From NCBI GenBank assembly GCA_963662155.1, contig OY759265.1, positions 42,885,727-42,949,726 of the forward strand: DNA of 64,000 nt, written 5' to 3'. Position 1 is the stretch's first letter; every line of letters begins with the position of its first letter. Positions 11,257 to 62,464 of this stretch are shown here, one piece after another. The position numbers were made by a program, and so were the translations under genes. The notes beneath the pieces are model-generated. The model ran no database searches. It was not told where the DNA came from and worked only from the letters and a program-made list of their open reading frames with translations. Source of the DNA: Lamellibrachia columna. Lineage: Eukaryota > Annelida > Polychaeta > Sabellida > Siboglinidae.

Positions 11257-11714
11257 TTAAGTGTATGATTGCAACCTGATTCTAAAAACAGTACGTTTCG
11301 CTCGTCGTTCAAAATCCTTGTGTGTCATTTTCATCCGTTTACCCGTTGCCAATTTCTTATTGTGGTACAATGATATATTTTCGAGTACGTTAATTGCGAA
11401 ATACGTTGCGTAAGCCCGCAACGTGTTCTTGTCAGCGTAATCAACATCGACGAAGTCGTTAACGCGGCAACGAGCGTTGCTCATCACCGGGCATAATATC
11501 GACCTGTCAACACCACGTTTCCTTCAGTTATCACGCTGTTTACGCGAGCCGTCTCAACGTAGCGGTCGGTGATTGTCTTCAATAGACACTCTCGGCCCAC
11601 TGACATCGCCGTGAGTGCACGCAATGACACGAGGAAATGGACGTAGCCGCAATACACGGCCATGCTCGCACGCGACGGGCTGTAATGGGGACGAGTCACT
11701 ACTTGTTTCCGCAT
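11257..11714 (-). other. Two adjacent open frames, not recognised
   Basis: On the − strand, frames of 76 codons each (11714-11484 and 11487-11257) overlap by four bases. The first reads through MAVYCGYVHFLVSLRAL, the second through FVDVDYADKNTLRAYATYF. I recognise no domain. They could be one gene fragment with a frameshift or chance open sequence. I see no splice or start context that decides. Confidence 0.25.
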
Positions 11715-11719
11715 TTGGC

Positions 11720-13430
11720 GACAATGTCAACGTTTGCTAATGATGGTAGCAAATTTACGATTTGACTGTTCTGAAAACGATGATGTGTTAATATATATTC
11801 TTTCGTCAACCTGCTGGACAGAATTCGTCAAATCCTAGCTGCAATTTTACTCCAGAAAGTCAACATACTAGATGCTCCCCATTAAATGGCGTCCCTGTGC
11901 AAGGGATCATACAGTGCATACATTCACAGCCAGCCACTAGATATATCAGTCTGTGTGTCGTAGTCCTCAAATGTGACCATATCACTGTTCAAAATATAGC
12001 TGTCCAGGTAGCCAACATTGCGAACAGGGGGACCGTCTCCCAATCGCCGACAGATCATTCGAATGACATGAACGAGGAAGTAAATTATTGATCCGTCCCC
12101 TAGTGAACAAAAGGCCTTGGTGTAAAGGATTGTGATATGTATTTATTATGGGTGTTTGGGGCAAATAGTGAAAGTGAAACTTTTAATTAGTCCCACCAGG
12201 GATTAAGGATTCAGTTACAACAGCGAAATGCGCAGGCGCTACCGTTAATTGAAGAATGCTTATTGGGCAACGACTATGATTTAATCGCTGCTTCGTAGAC
12301 CAGTATTGTCAATGGGCGCCTGTGTTACGTAGGCAAGCCGTCACGTAATCACGCGGTGTTAGGGACTTTGAAACGCCGACGCCGGCAATAAAACGTGCTA
12401 CCGTAAAATATGAAACAGTTTGTTACTTAGAACTGTGCGTCCGTCCGAAAAGTCTTGCGAGGTTTATTCGTCTATTTTCACCAAATTACTACGTTCGTTT
12501 TTACGCAAAGAGAACGCGCATCTTGCGAGCGACATGAGAGGTGGTCTCTATTTGTGCGTGCGCATTTTGAATGAAGTCGGCGACATAAAATACTCCATCT
12601 GACTTTGAGATGGGACCAAATTGAAGTTTGTTTGAATATTGGATGGTTAGGAAAGTATACATTGGTGCTCTAGGGCACGAAGTAACGTTATGAAAGTGCA
12701 GTGCAGTGCAGTGCAATGCAGTGTAGTGCGTGTGTGTACGAAAGTACGATAAATTAATGGAGCGACTTATCTGTCGTGTAAACGCTGAATATGTTATGTG
12801 AATATGTTTATACACAGGACTGATAAGTATCTGACTGGGACGGGCAACAAACAGATAAAACACTGTTGGACTCTTGATAACCCACTGACTTCTCTGCCGT
12901 CTGGAACTTGTAACTTTGGGTGGCAATCTTGTTAGATTTGTTTATCTAAATACCGTGTTTGACGTATTTATTTTATCAAGTCGTCTGCGTTACCGAGGTG
13001 ATTGTATCGTGTTTCCTAATCGAACAATTTCTTACAACGTCCCATGGTAACTGCCACTGCTAACTGCTTAAACTGTTTGGCGTTTTTTCCCTGTGCAATA
13101 TGAAAATGTTCTCAAATATCGCCCAACGTGTCAGTTTTCCGTCAAATATTCGCGATGTTGGCTTTATGTCTAAGCAGTGTGAACTTGGAGGTGTTAGGCC
13201 TAGGCAAGTACATTGCAAATGGATTGACAAAGCAAGAACAAGTAAATTACATGTTCGTAGAAGCAAAACAATTTATTTTGAAATACGATGGGCTTTGAAA
13301 AAAGTAAATAATGATGAATCACCAAAACCCGACATGGACAGTGACAAAGTAGGGACAAAGCCTAAGAAAACAATCAGCTCAAACATAAAATTGTGTTTTG
13401 CGTTTTTGGAAGTGTCCAGTTCATCATTGG
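11720..13430. other. Unassigned region
   Basis: Mixed-composition DNA with only short open frames. Includes a GTGCAGTGCAGTGCA microrepeat at about 12696-12732. Nothing else recognised. Confidence 0.5.
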
Positions 13431-13433
13431 ACA

Positions 13434-13582
<149 letters not shown>

Positions 13583-13585
13583 CAA

Positions 13586-13880
13586 GAGGCGCAGTGGCGT
13601 AGGGGTTTGCACATGCGCTTTATATGCGGGAGTTCTGGGTTCAAGACCCGGACCAGGCACTGTACGTTTGGTGTAATAACATGGCTCTCAACATTGGGGA
13701 CTGTGTATTCCTCGTGACTTGGATGGTCACATCGGTCCCGTCTCTTTAATTGGGATCGTAAAAGAATCACTGAGGACGACATGCACCCTGGCAGTGACCA
13801 CCCTCGGTGCCAATATAGAATGGTCGTATCCCCCAGTAATCGTACTCGACCGCTAGGGGAGTGGCACAATTAATCGGACA
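13586..13880 (+). mobile_element. tRNA-derived SINE-like element
   Basis: The head has an A-box-like GTGGCGTAGGGGTTTGCAC (13594-13612) and a B box GGGTTCAAGACCC (13637-13649), spaced as in a tRNA. A non-tRNA body follows to about 13880. The acceptor stem does not close, so it is not a tRNA gene. The 3' end is uncertain. Only one copy is visible here. Confidence 0.6.
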
Positions 13881-15770
13881 ATGCCACACGCCTTAATTTT
13901 AATTAAACATTCTATGTTATCGCAGTGGATTGTCAGTCGATTTAAAAATAATCATATGTTAGTCTGAAATGTTACACGATCATGTAAACAATAGTTCTAT
14001 CGTCAACAATCGAGTCATGTTGTACACGTGGTGCGCTGTGTTTGACAAAACGTTTCCTGTGCCATTGTTTCAAATCGAAAATTCTGGTAAAACATAGACA
14101 ATAGTTCCGTCGTCATCGCACGCGCCATTTCATACGCGATGGCCGCGTCATGACGTAAATAACTAGTAATCAGTTCCGTCCGTATCGGACTCGAGCGTCC
14201 GATATGATAATCAACACTGCACCCCTGCATCGCAGAGAGGATATTGAATGCGTGTAATAAATCGCTGGACGGATTACTTTGCAGATCGACTAAATGCAGC
14301 CCAGTGCACGTTTCACGAGGAGACACGCGTGGGAAATTACGCTGATACGTTCGTTGCTTTTGTTATATGCACACTGCTGATCCATCTCTCAACAAAATTA
14401 CATCGATGGTGCAACTGTGGTAATCGATAGCGTTGCAGTGGGGCGGAATGTTTAGAGTGTCAAGTCTTCAATCAAATGTCTCTGATCCTGTCTGTAGCTA
14501 ATCCCGATAAGACTGAGGCAACTTTTTGTACCTCCGCGTCTCTGCGATGTCTCGTGACTGCGGAAGAGAAATATCTGTTAGGCAAGGGTTTGCCATTACT
14601 CGCCGGTTGCTAGTGTTCCTTAAGGCCGGTTTACGCTAGCGATTTTTGTCCCGCCCGATTTGTGCAACTAAGCTGTGTGTATGTTTAGACAATCGACATT
14701 TCTAGATACTGCGACCTAGATCTTGACTCGCACCCTTCTCAATTTTAGTTTAATGAAATGTCACTATGCAAATTAACCTGCTGTCGGTTGCTAATTAGCC
14801 ACTGCGTTGAAATCGCAGCCAACTGTCGGCGAAATTGGGACCAATCCTAATTCTCCCCGACACAACAGTACCTTCAAAAACTGGCCTCAGCAATTGGTTT
14901 CGCGCGGGTGTTCACACGGCCGAATATCGCAGCGTGTCGTGTCAGCCGTGTTACATGCACGAGTTAATGCGCATTGTATTCTTGTCAATACGGTGTTTTG
15001 TTTTTGTCTACTGCAACTACGCCACGCCCTGTCGTATTACCATCCAGTTATAGCGAATGCAGTCTATTTGTGTTGAAACATCTAAGATGTAGCGTTGCAG
15101 AGAGGCATTGACGCCAGAATGATTATCCCAATTACTAGATGACGTCAATTTGTAATGAAAGTAGCTATTAGAAATTGTATCGGGTCGACAGGAAACGCGA
15201 CATAATGCCACAACGCAACCTTGCGGCATATTTGTACATAGCGTAGGTGGGAGTCTGTAATAGAGGTGGGCAATTAGTACAGCTTCCCACATACTACAAA
15301 CAATGCACCTGATTGGTTAAAAAAAACATTTCTACCACAGTTTTCACAGGCTTGCAACTAACGTAAAGCTTTACTATGTACAAGCGTGTGAACGGCTAAA
15401 CTTACCAACATGAATGATTACGTATTTGTGCCTCCTTTGATATCAACCAGGCATTTATAATGTGATGCTTACAGCCTAGTATTTGACAGTCTTCCGTGTC
15501 ATTTCTACTGTACGTTCCACTTCGTCTTTGTATTAAGTGTGGTTCTCATTGGATGCTAGTTTGTAGCTTAAAAGGTGTGTCCAATGACCCGCGTTTGGTG
15601 TGCTTGATTTAGTGTTACATATCTTAGTATCCCCGTGTCTATGCAACACGTAAATTCTTCATTCTTGTTCATTATGCGCTCATACAACCTAAAACCCCGT
15701 CTAGATATAAATCCGTATATGCTACAATGGTTCAAGTAACATGCTCACTTGCTATGTGGATTAAATAAAG
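13881..15770. other. Unassigned region
   Basis: Mixed to AT-rich DNA; short open frames at 14015-14326 (−) and 14807-15076 (+) show no known domain. No repeat array seen. Confidence 0.5.
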
Positions 15771-15771
15771 A

Positions 15772-15945
15772 CTGTGTGTGCGTGTGTGCGTGTGTGCGTG
15801 CGTGCGTGTGCGTGCGTGCGTGCACGTGTGTGCGTGTGTGTCGGTGTCGGGGGTTTCTCGTTCTATACCTCTCCCCCTGATCGGACAGTTGTACGCATGA
15901 GCACGTACGCATGAGCACGTACGCATGAGCACGTACGCATGAGCA
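15772..15945. repeat. (GTGTGC)n tract and 14-bp repeat
   Basis: GT/GC-rich simple repeat at 15772-15842, then four copies of GTACGCATGAGCAC at about 15891-15945. Confidence 0.93.
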
Positions 15946-15949
15946 CGTA

Positions 15950-16232
15950 CACGACCCGATATGACAGGAAAATGCTCATAATCCTGCGACCCGCAGATCG
16001 AGAAGTTCTATTTTGAGTTGTCGATATTTTTTAAGTTTGCATTTTCTTTTTCTTATTATTCCATCAATCCATGTTCCCAGGAGTCAGCCAACATCATAAA
16101 CCATCTCATCGGCAGAGTTTTTGTGATCTCCTTGTCTCGTCCGTCTACGTGCCAAGATTATTCTAGCAGTTTGTTGCTGGGTGTGTCGTTTCACTTCTCT
16201 CCAGTTACTGCGAAATAAGATGTAACAACATT
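15950..16232. repeat. 270-bp repeat, copy 1 of a diverged pair
   Basis: Shares a collinear series with 16693-16957: TGACAGGAAAAT, TAATCCTGCG, CGCAGATCGAGAAGTTCTATTT, CCATCAAT, GCCAACATCATAAA, TTGTCTCGTC, CTACGTGCC and AGATTATT. About three quarters identical by eye. Confidence 0.8.
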
Positions 16233-16692
16233 TAACAAATCTTAGCAACATTTTACCAGATTTCCATCCAACGCAAAAAAACTCCAAATGGCTAGTGGAT
16301 AATCCATCGAGGCTCCAACATTTATTAGCCCACGTGTGGCCTACCCCTGACAATTCTTGGTTTAAACATAATATGTTGATACTGCCAACTATCAATACAT
16401 AATTGATGTCATTTAATCATTGTCCTCGATGAATATTTTCTCAAATTCAATCTACACTGTTCTTTTGCTAACATTAAGTTTGATATAAATGTGTATATCC
16501 ATATATCCATATATCCATATATCCGTATGCATTCAATGATCTCCTGGTCTTGTTTTCAAGCCGCTTTTCAAAGCTACGGTCTATCAGTTCTGGAGTTACT
16601 ACAGTTGCTCTTCTTTGTATTTATTCTAGTTTATATATGTCTGTCCCACAATATGCATTTTAATGATCAGATAGCTGTATGCATAGTCATGG

Positions 16693-16957
16693 ATTCGACT
16701 CGATCTGACAGGAAAATCCGCCTAATCCTGCGTCCGCAGATCGAGAAGTTCTATTTCGAGGTGTTGATTTTTTTGCATCTTCTTTTTGCTTATTTTATTC
16801 TTCCATCAATTCATTTCTCCATCGTCGGCCAACATCATAAAACATCTCGGTGTTTTTGCGATGTCATTGTCTCGTCTACGTGCCTAGATTATTCCAGCAG
16901 TTTATTGTTTTATATGTTGCTTAACATCTTTTCAGTTGCTGTGAAACAACATTAACA
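16693..16957. repeat. 270-bp repeat, copy 2
   Basis: Same orientation as copy 1, about 740 bp downstream. An open frame (16491-16955, +) crosses it, but reads as hydrophobic low-complexity sequence without a recognised domain. Confidence 0.8.
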
Positions 16958-16959
16958 AG

Positions 16960-18430
16960 ATTGCCAATAAACGCAACACGCTCCAGATGGAAAAAAAGAA
17001 GCCGTTGACTTATCGAGAGTCGAACAATATTTCACATATGCGTATCGATTTTACTGCTTAAAGGGAATAAAAACAACAATTGCCTGAAATCTTATTATAT
17101 TGCAACATCGAAAATTTCACTACAATTCAATTAATTAATAATTCCAAATAATACCCAGTCCTACCGGTCTGCCTCGATTATACATATTTTTCTCGCGCTT
17201 ATCGTGACGTCGATGTGACGTCACCGGTGACAAGGCAGCGCAGCGAGACTGGGACTTTCCATTTATTCACCTGTGTTCACCTATGTTTACAGCGATAGCG
17301 GTTGTTTCGAAGCTAGCGTCAGAATTTTGTATTATAAGAGTAAAGTAACATGCAGTTCATTTAAGTGCCGTACGCGGCCAACTTTGCTAGAGAAATGGCT
17401 CGTGAAAATTAAGCCTTCAATCTTCAAGCCGACGTAGCACGAACTTGATTCGACCGCGACCCAGAGAAGATGGCAGCCCAGGGTTATCCTGGTGCTAAAA
17501 TATGTTTGAAATAGCGTGATATGCCAACATTATTCCCAGTATTGAAAGCTATGTTGATGTCATCAATCCGTAGAACACGAAGGCCGAACGCAATCAGCGA
17601 CACGGGAAGCGACGAGAACGTCGCTCGGATCGAAGGCAAGCGGGCCTCGCAAACGGACTGCATGTCACTGTCAGCGCGATCTTTTGTTTTCTGATAACCA
17701 TAACCATGAAAGCTTCTACCATTCATATGCATATACATATGAGGAGTAGCTTGGCGGTTGTATGTGGTCGTTTTATGGTTAGGTCAGAAAGTAAATAAGA
17801 TCGAAGTCGAAAGACTACTGGCGTCGCTAAACTGCTCCGAAATAGCCAAATTCAAAGATGATTCTGCGGTATCACTTGCGGCTAGTATTTGGAAATTGAT
17901 ACATTTTACTTTTTATAAAAAAAAATTTACATCGCCCCCACTCACCGAGTGAAACTATACTGAAGCATTGCATAGACTGACGCATCACTGACGGGATGTA
18001 AACCCCACGTCATCAGTGACGTCACAAAACCACGTGATCGCTCATCGCTTTGCGAGTTAGACGTATTAAACATATAATTGCACCCATAAATAAAGTTTTA
18101 TGGTAATTTTGTTCTGTTTGTATGTTGTGCATACACTATTAAACGTTGTGTACACGGCTATTAAACGTTGTGTACACGGCTACTACACGCAAAAAAAAAA
18201 ATTTGCTAGTGTTTTTTGTTATTCCCTTTAAAGTAAAAGTTCATAAGATAGGGGCAGGTGTAAATTAAACGAATGAAAGATGGTTGACTGACTGAAGACA
18301 AAGACTAAATTATAGTAGATGGAGAAATTGACGGCAACACAAAGGTTAAAGAAAGTGGAGACTAACATAATGTATAAGTGGATCTAGGCAAATTAATAAT
18401 ATAATCTAAAATATCAGATATTGTTCTATT
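16960..18430. other. Unassigned region
   Basis: No coding family recognised. Contains a 22-bp direct duplication (ATTAAACGTTGTGTACACGG, about 18141 and 18162) and an A-run at about 18191. Confidence 0.5.
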
Positions 18431-18434
18431 TTGG

Positions 18435-18612
18435 TTAAAACTCCATCCTCAACTGATTTAGCCTATCGCAAATCCGGTTCATTTGTGTCCAAATACGTAG
18501 TGTGTGAATAGTTCATGTAACATCCGTAGTCGATTTATTACAAATAAAAACAAAATGCGCATGTTCCAATGATCGAAAGAATTGACTGTAGTCGTTAGAC
18601 CTGGTAAGGCTC
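18435..18612 (+). repeat. Dispersed repeat family A, copy 2
   Basis: Blocks AAAACTCCATCCTCAACTGA, TTTAGCCTATCGCAAATCCG, GTTCATTTGTG, AATAGTT, CATCCGTAGTC and TGTAGTCGTTAGACC, in the same order as in copies 1 and 3. Confidence 0.75.
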
Positions 18613-18926
18613 AAAATAGTGGATATCCAAAATGGTAAACAGTGTGCGGGTCAATGCTGTTCATTGGCGTGACCTCCATTCTCTCGCCGATCACATGACG
18701 AAATTACGACATTTCACTAAAGGTGAAATGCGTGAGTTTTCATCGTTTCCATTTTCATGTTAATTAATGTTTGACCAAACATTAAGTAATTAAATAGTTT
18801 GTCTCGTGATTTCACAAAATCTACATACAAAAGTTATACAAAGGAGCTAAAATGTTGCAGTGGATGCTAGGTAGGTTTGATTTAAAAAAAAATGTATTTA
18901 AAGTGAAACTATCGAAAAATCAAATT

Positions 18927-20758
18927 GAGGAGGCACCTTTAATGCCCTTGTTCCCACGTGGGATGGGGGAACAAATGAGGAGGCACCTTTAATGCCCTTG
19001 TTCCCACGTGGGATGGGGGAACAAATGAGGAGGCACCCTTAATGCCCTTGTTCCCACGTGGGATGGGGAACAAATCAGGAGGCATCTTTAATGCCCTTGT
19101 TCCCACGTGGGATGGGGGAACAAATGAGGAGGCACCTTTAATGCCCTTGTTCCCACGTGGGATGGGGGAACAAATGAGGAGGCACCTTTAATGTCCTTGT
19201 TCCCACGTGGGATGGGGGAACAAATGAGGAGGCACCTTTAATGCCCTTGTTCCCACGTGGGATGGGGGAACAAATGAGGAGGCACCTTTAATGCCCTTGT
19301 TCCCACGTGGGATGGGGGAACAAATGAGGAGGCACCTTTAATGCCCTTGTTCCCACGTGGGATGGGGAACAAATGAGGATGCACCTTTAATGCCCTTGTT
19401 CCCACGTGGGATGGGGAACACATGAGGAGGCACCTTTAATGCCCTTGTTCCCACGTGGGATGGGGAACAAATGAGGAGGCACCTTTAATGCCCTTGTTCC
19501 CACGTGGGATGGGGGAACAAATGAGGAGGCACCTTTAATGCCCTTGTTCCCACGTGGGATGGGGGAACAAATGAGGAGGCACCTTCAATGCCCTTGTTCC
19601 CACGTGGGATGGGGAACAAATGAGGAGGCACCTTTAATGCCCTTGTTCCCACGTGGGATGGGGAACAAATGAGGAGGCACCTTTAATGCCCTTGTTCCCA
19701 CGTGGGATGGGGGAACAAATGAGGAGGCACCTTTAATGCCCTTGTTCCCACGTGGGATGGGGAACAAATGAGGAGGCACCTTTAATGCCCTTGTTCCCAC
19801 GTGGGATGGGGGAACAAATGAGGAGGCACCTTTGATGCCCTTGTTCCCACGTGGGATGGGGGAACAAATGAGGAGGCACTTTTAATGCCCTTGTTCCCAC
19901 GTGGGATGGGGGAACAAATGAGGAGGCACCTTTAATGCCCTTGTTCCCACGTGGGATGGGGAACAAATGAGGAGGCACCTTTAATGCCCTTGTTCCCACG
20001 TGGGATGGGGGAACAAATGAGGAGGCACCTTTAATGCCCTTGTTCCCACGAGGGATGGGGAACAAATGAGGAGGCACCTTTAATGCCCTTGTTCCCACGT
20101 GGGATGGGGAACACACGAGGAGGCACCTTTAATGCCCTTGTTCCCACGTGGGATGGGGAACAAATGAGGAGGCACCTTTAATGCCCTTGTTCCCACGTGG
20201 GATGGGGAACACACGAGGAGGCACCTTTAATGCCCTTGTTCCCACGTGGGATGGGGAACAAATGAGGAGGCACCTTTAATGCCCTTGTTCCCACGTGGGA
20301 TGGGGGAACAAATGAGGAGGCACCTTTAATGCCCTTGTTCCCACGTGGGATGGGGGAACAAATGAGGAGGCACCTTTAATGCCCTTGTTCCCACATGGGA
20401 TGGGGGAACAAATGAGGAGGCACCTTTAATGCCCTTGTTCCCACGTGGGATGGGGAACAAATGAGGAGGCACCTTTAATGCCCTTGTTCCCACGTGGGAT
20501 GGGGGAACAAATGAGGAGGCACCTTTGATGCCCTTGTTCCCACGTGGGATGGGGGAATAAATGAGGAGGCACCTTTAATGCCCTTGTTCCCACGTGGGAT
20601 GGGGGAACAAATGAGGAGGCACCTTTAATGCCCTTGTTCCCACGTGGGATGGGGAACAAATGAGGAGGCACCTTTAATGCCCTTGTTCCCACGTGGGATG
20701 GGGGAACAAATGAGGAGGCACCTTTAATGCCCTTGTTCCCACGTGGGATGGGGAACAA
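18927..20758. repeat. 49/50-bp minisatellite, 37 copies, each with a palindromic E-box
   Basis: The unit is GAGGAGGCACCTTTAATGCC, then CTTGTTCCCACGTGGGATGG, then GG(G)AACAAAT. The two lengths differ by one G in the run after GGGAT: I count 21 long and 16 short copies. Each unit carries the 12-bp palindrome TCCCACGTGGGA around CACGTG. Only two copies lose the E-box: about 20050 (CACGAG) and about 20394 (CACATG). The array ends 2.16 kb upstream of the receptor start codon. Open frames on the − strand are artefacts. Confidence 0.97.
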
Positions 20759-20799
20759 AAAAGTATAATATAAATATGTGTGATGCTATTACATTGCCA

Positions 20800-21080
20800 G
20801 CTTGAGGTCTCAGTCTGTCTTAGGAGTGTCCTAAGCCCAAGTCTTTCTCATTTTCCTGATGACTTCTACCAGTGTGCTTTCTTCTCTCGTCCTGACGAGT
20901 AGTCCCCCACTGTGTATTCTCTCAGACTCTTCTCCATCCTCCTGTACGTGCACATGTCGAAGAGTTCTATGCGTTTGATGTTTTTTTCGTAACGTCCACG
21001 TCTCTACAGCATGCATCACTACAATCCACACCGGTGTTTTATTAGCATTTTCTTTAGCATTCTTCTCATTCTGTTTGTTA
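20800..21080 (-). pseudogene. LINE reverse-transcriptase C-terminal fragment
   Basis: On the − strand the frame reads VMHAVETWTLRKK, then a diverged stretch, then STLVEVIRKMRKTW. These match the 'YGAETWTLRK' and 'TLVEVIRRRKKNW' blocks after the catalytic core of many non-LTR retrotransposons. Between them the frame is disturbed. No catalytic residues present. It abuts the E-box array. Confidence 0.65.
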
Positions 21081-21109
21081 GAAGCATTTCCTGTTGTCAA
21101 ATGTGACCT

Positions 21110-22130
21110 TTGTCACCAATATGGTACAGCCGTCAACAACATGGGAGTACTAATTAGTGATAATTTGAATGATTTCATGGAAATCATATTATCGCGTTCA
21201 TTAGGAGATATAGGGCCTACATCGCACAGAGAGAAATAGTTAATTATACTCGTTCTCAAGAAATGACAAGGGGCTGTTTGAAATATTGCACACTGACGTG
21301 GAGGTTATACCAAAAGATATTCCGGGAAAAAACACAAGAAAGAGCAACTACACTGAGCCCAGAATATGTATCAACATCGCAAAAAAACCGAAGAATAAAG
21401 GAAATGTGTTGACGTTTTACAAATATCGAACTGTTACTAATATATAAATAAAAAAAATATTGTTTTAACATTTATGTAGCTAGATGTCACGAAATATCTT
21501 TCAATAGAGAGACCATGTAGATTGGATGTAAGAAAGTGTGTTATTGCATAGGACGTTATAAGTTAAAAATACGAACACGAGTTGATTTATATGTGTGGAC
21601 TTTCCCAATACCGGGCAACAGGATAAGGTATGTGCATTAACAAATTACCAAAAAATTACTAAAATTGGTTTCATAGCAAAGTTAGGATATGGTCTCAATC
21701 AACTGTCCCATTAAGAAGGGAACATGTATATTGTACATTAGGTTCCAATGCGCGACAAATTGCAGAATATGGTTTGTCGTACGGTGTCCACGCAGTCTCT
21801 TTTTTACACGACAAAACCAAGTCCTACTGACGTGGATTTGGTACGGTGTATACTTGTTTTGTGAGACATCTTTAATGTATCTAATGTAGACTTTTAGAAG
21901 ACAAAATATGGTTCACATTATGAACAGATTTGAAGATGGACAACGTAACTTACAAAATATTGATCGTTTAGTTTTAAATGTGACTCAGACTATTTGGTCA
22001 GAGACACAAGTCCTTCGTGTTGAAAGAACTATTGGCTTAAATTATCCTATAATGATTCAACCAATTCAGAATGTTATTGATTGTGATGGTGGTGAGATTA
22101 TATAAGTTACGGGGAAACCATTTCCTAGTA
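21110..22130. other. Unassigned AT-rich region
   Basis: AT-rich with a 65-codon open frame at 21908-22105 (+) that I do not recognise. No repeats or RNA genes seen. Confidence 0.5.
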
Positions 22131-22199
22131 TTGTGGAGGTGCGTGCACTGATGACAAAATTAATGTCAACGGGCGGTGTACAGCTTGTTGCTTACAGTC

Positions 22200-22914
22200 G
22201 CAATCCGGTTAAAATCTTCTTAAGTGACACACCGTTCTCTCGGCGTTGCAGTTGCACGAAACGTGACGACGACGCCGCGCGGACGAGCTCCGACGTCTCA
22301 GCGACGGCGAGGCGGCGGTGATTGCCCTGCGCGCGAGGCAAAGACGGCGTAGATCGAGCGCGCAGCTGCAGCTTTACGACTCGAGACGGGCGAATTGTGT
22401 GTGCGGTGGTCGCCTTCAGAGGGTGTGCGGAACGACACGGACATTGTGTCGCCAGTCGTCGAGGTGGACACGTGGACGTTGGGAGGTAATTATTCAGACG
22501 GCTGGTCTGGACACTGACATCGAAACTTTGGCCAATTTCGCACCTTCACGCTTTCGAGGTGATCGGGAGAGCTCGAGGCGCCGCTCGCCTAATTAAATCA
22601 TCACGTTCGTGACGGATATGATTACCGTACATAGGTAGGCTAACTTTCGCCGTTCATACAAAGGTCGTTTCAGCACTGACCGGACGTATTGCCGTAACCT
22701 TGAACGAGATGACGGTTGATCTAAACGTTGCTATGGGCATGCTCTCTCAACATTGACAAGTGATCGATTTCTCGCCACAGTCGGCTGAACATCGCGACAG
22801 TTGTTACGTACGACCTAACACCCATCCAGCGCCGGAACAATCATCGGAGTGCCGACTCAAGCCTCTGGCGGCTAACCTTAAACTAACCAAGCAAGGCGCC
22901 GCCCGACGAACGCG
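22200..22914 (+). promoter_or_regulatory. CpG-rich 5' flank, presumed promoter and 5' UTR
   Basis: The sequence turns clearly CpG-rich from about 22240, with many CG dinucleotides up to the start codon, unlike the AT-rich stretch before it. This is where promoter and 5' UTR of the receptor would be expected. I see no convincing TATA box and cannot place the transcription start. The role is inferred from position and composition only. Confidence 0.4.
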
Positions 22915-62270
<39,356 letters not shown>

Positions 62271-62458
62271 CTTCCAGCGCCGCGGCGGCCGTGCGTGAAG
62301 ATGAAAACGATGAAACGTCAGCGCACCACTGAATTCCGTGGTGGGGAATGACGTAATAACGGGTTGCGCACACGGGGTCAGACGTTGACGCTGTGCGCGT
62401 TGATGAGGCTGTTTTGAAACGGGTAAAGACAGAGACGAATCACGGAGTGTCCGCGGCA

Positions 62459-62464
62459 ATTAAA
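62459..62464 (+). terminator. Possible polyadenylation signal ATTAAA
   Basis: This common AATAAA variant lies 189 nt after the receptor stop codon. I saw no canonical AATAAA in the remaining 1.5 kb. It is the best candidate by position but a weak one, and the true 3' end may lie beyond the window. Confidence 0.3.

Noticed and set aside
11257..11714. A two-gene operon from a virus or bacterium, because two frames overlap by four bases
   Set aside because: The second frame starts at GTG, no family is recognised, and the surroundings are ordinary animal non-coding DNA. Kept only as a low-confidence unassigned region.
13586..13660. Functional tRNA gene on the + strand
   Set aside because: Pol III boxes present but no closing acceptor stem; a SINE-like body follows.
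18927..20758. CRISPR-like array
   Set aside because: There are no unique spacers; the whole 49/50-bp unit repeats. The gene structure is animal.
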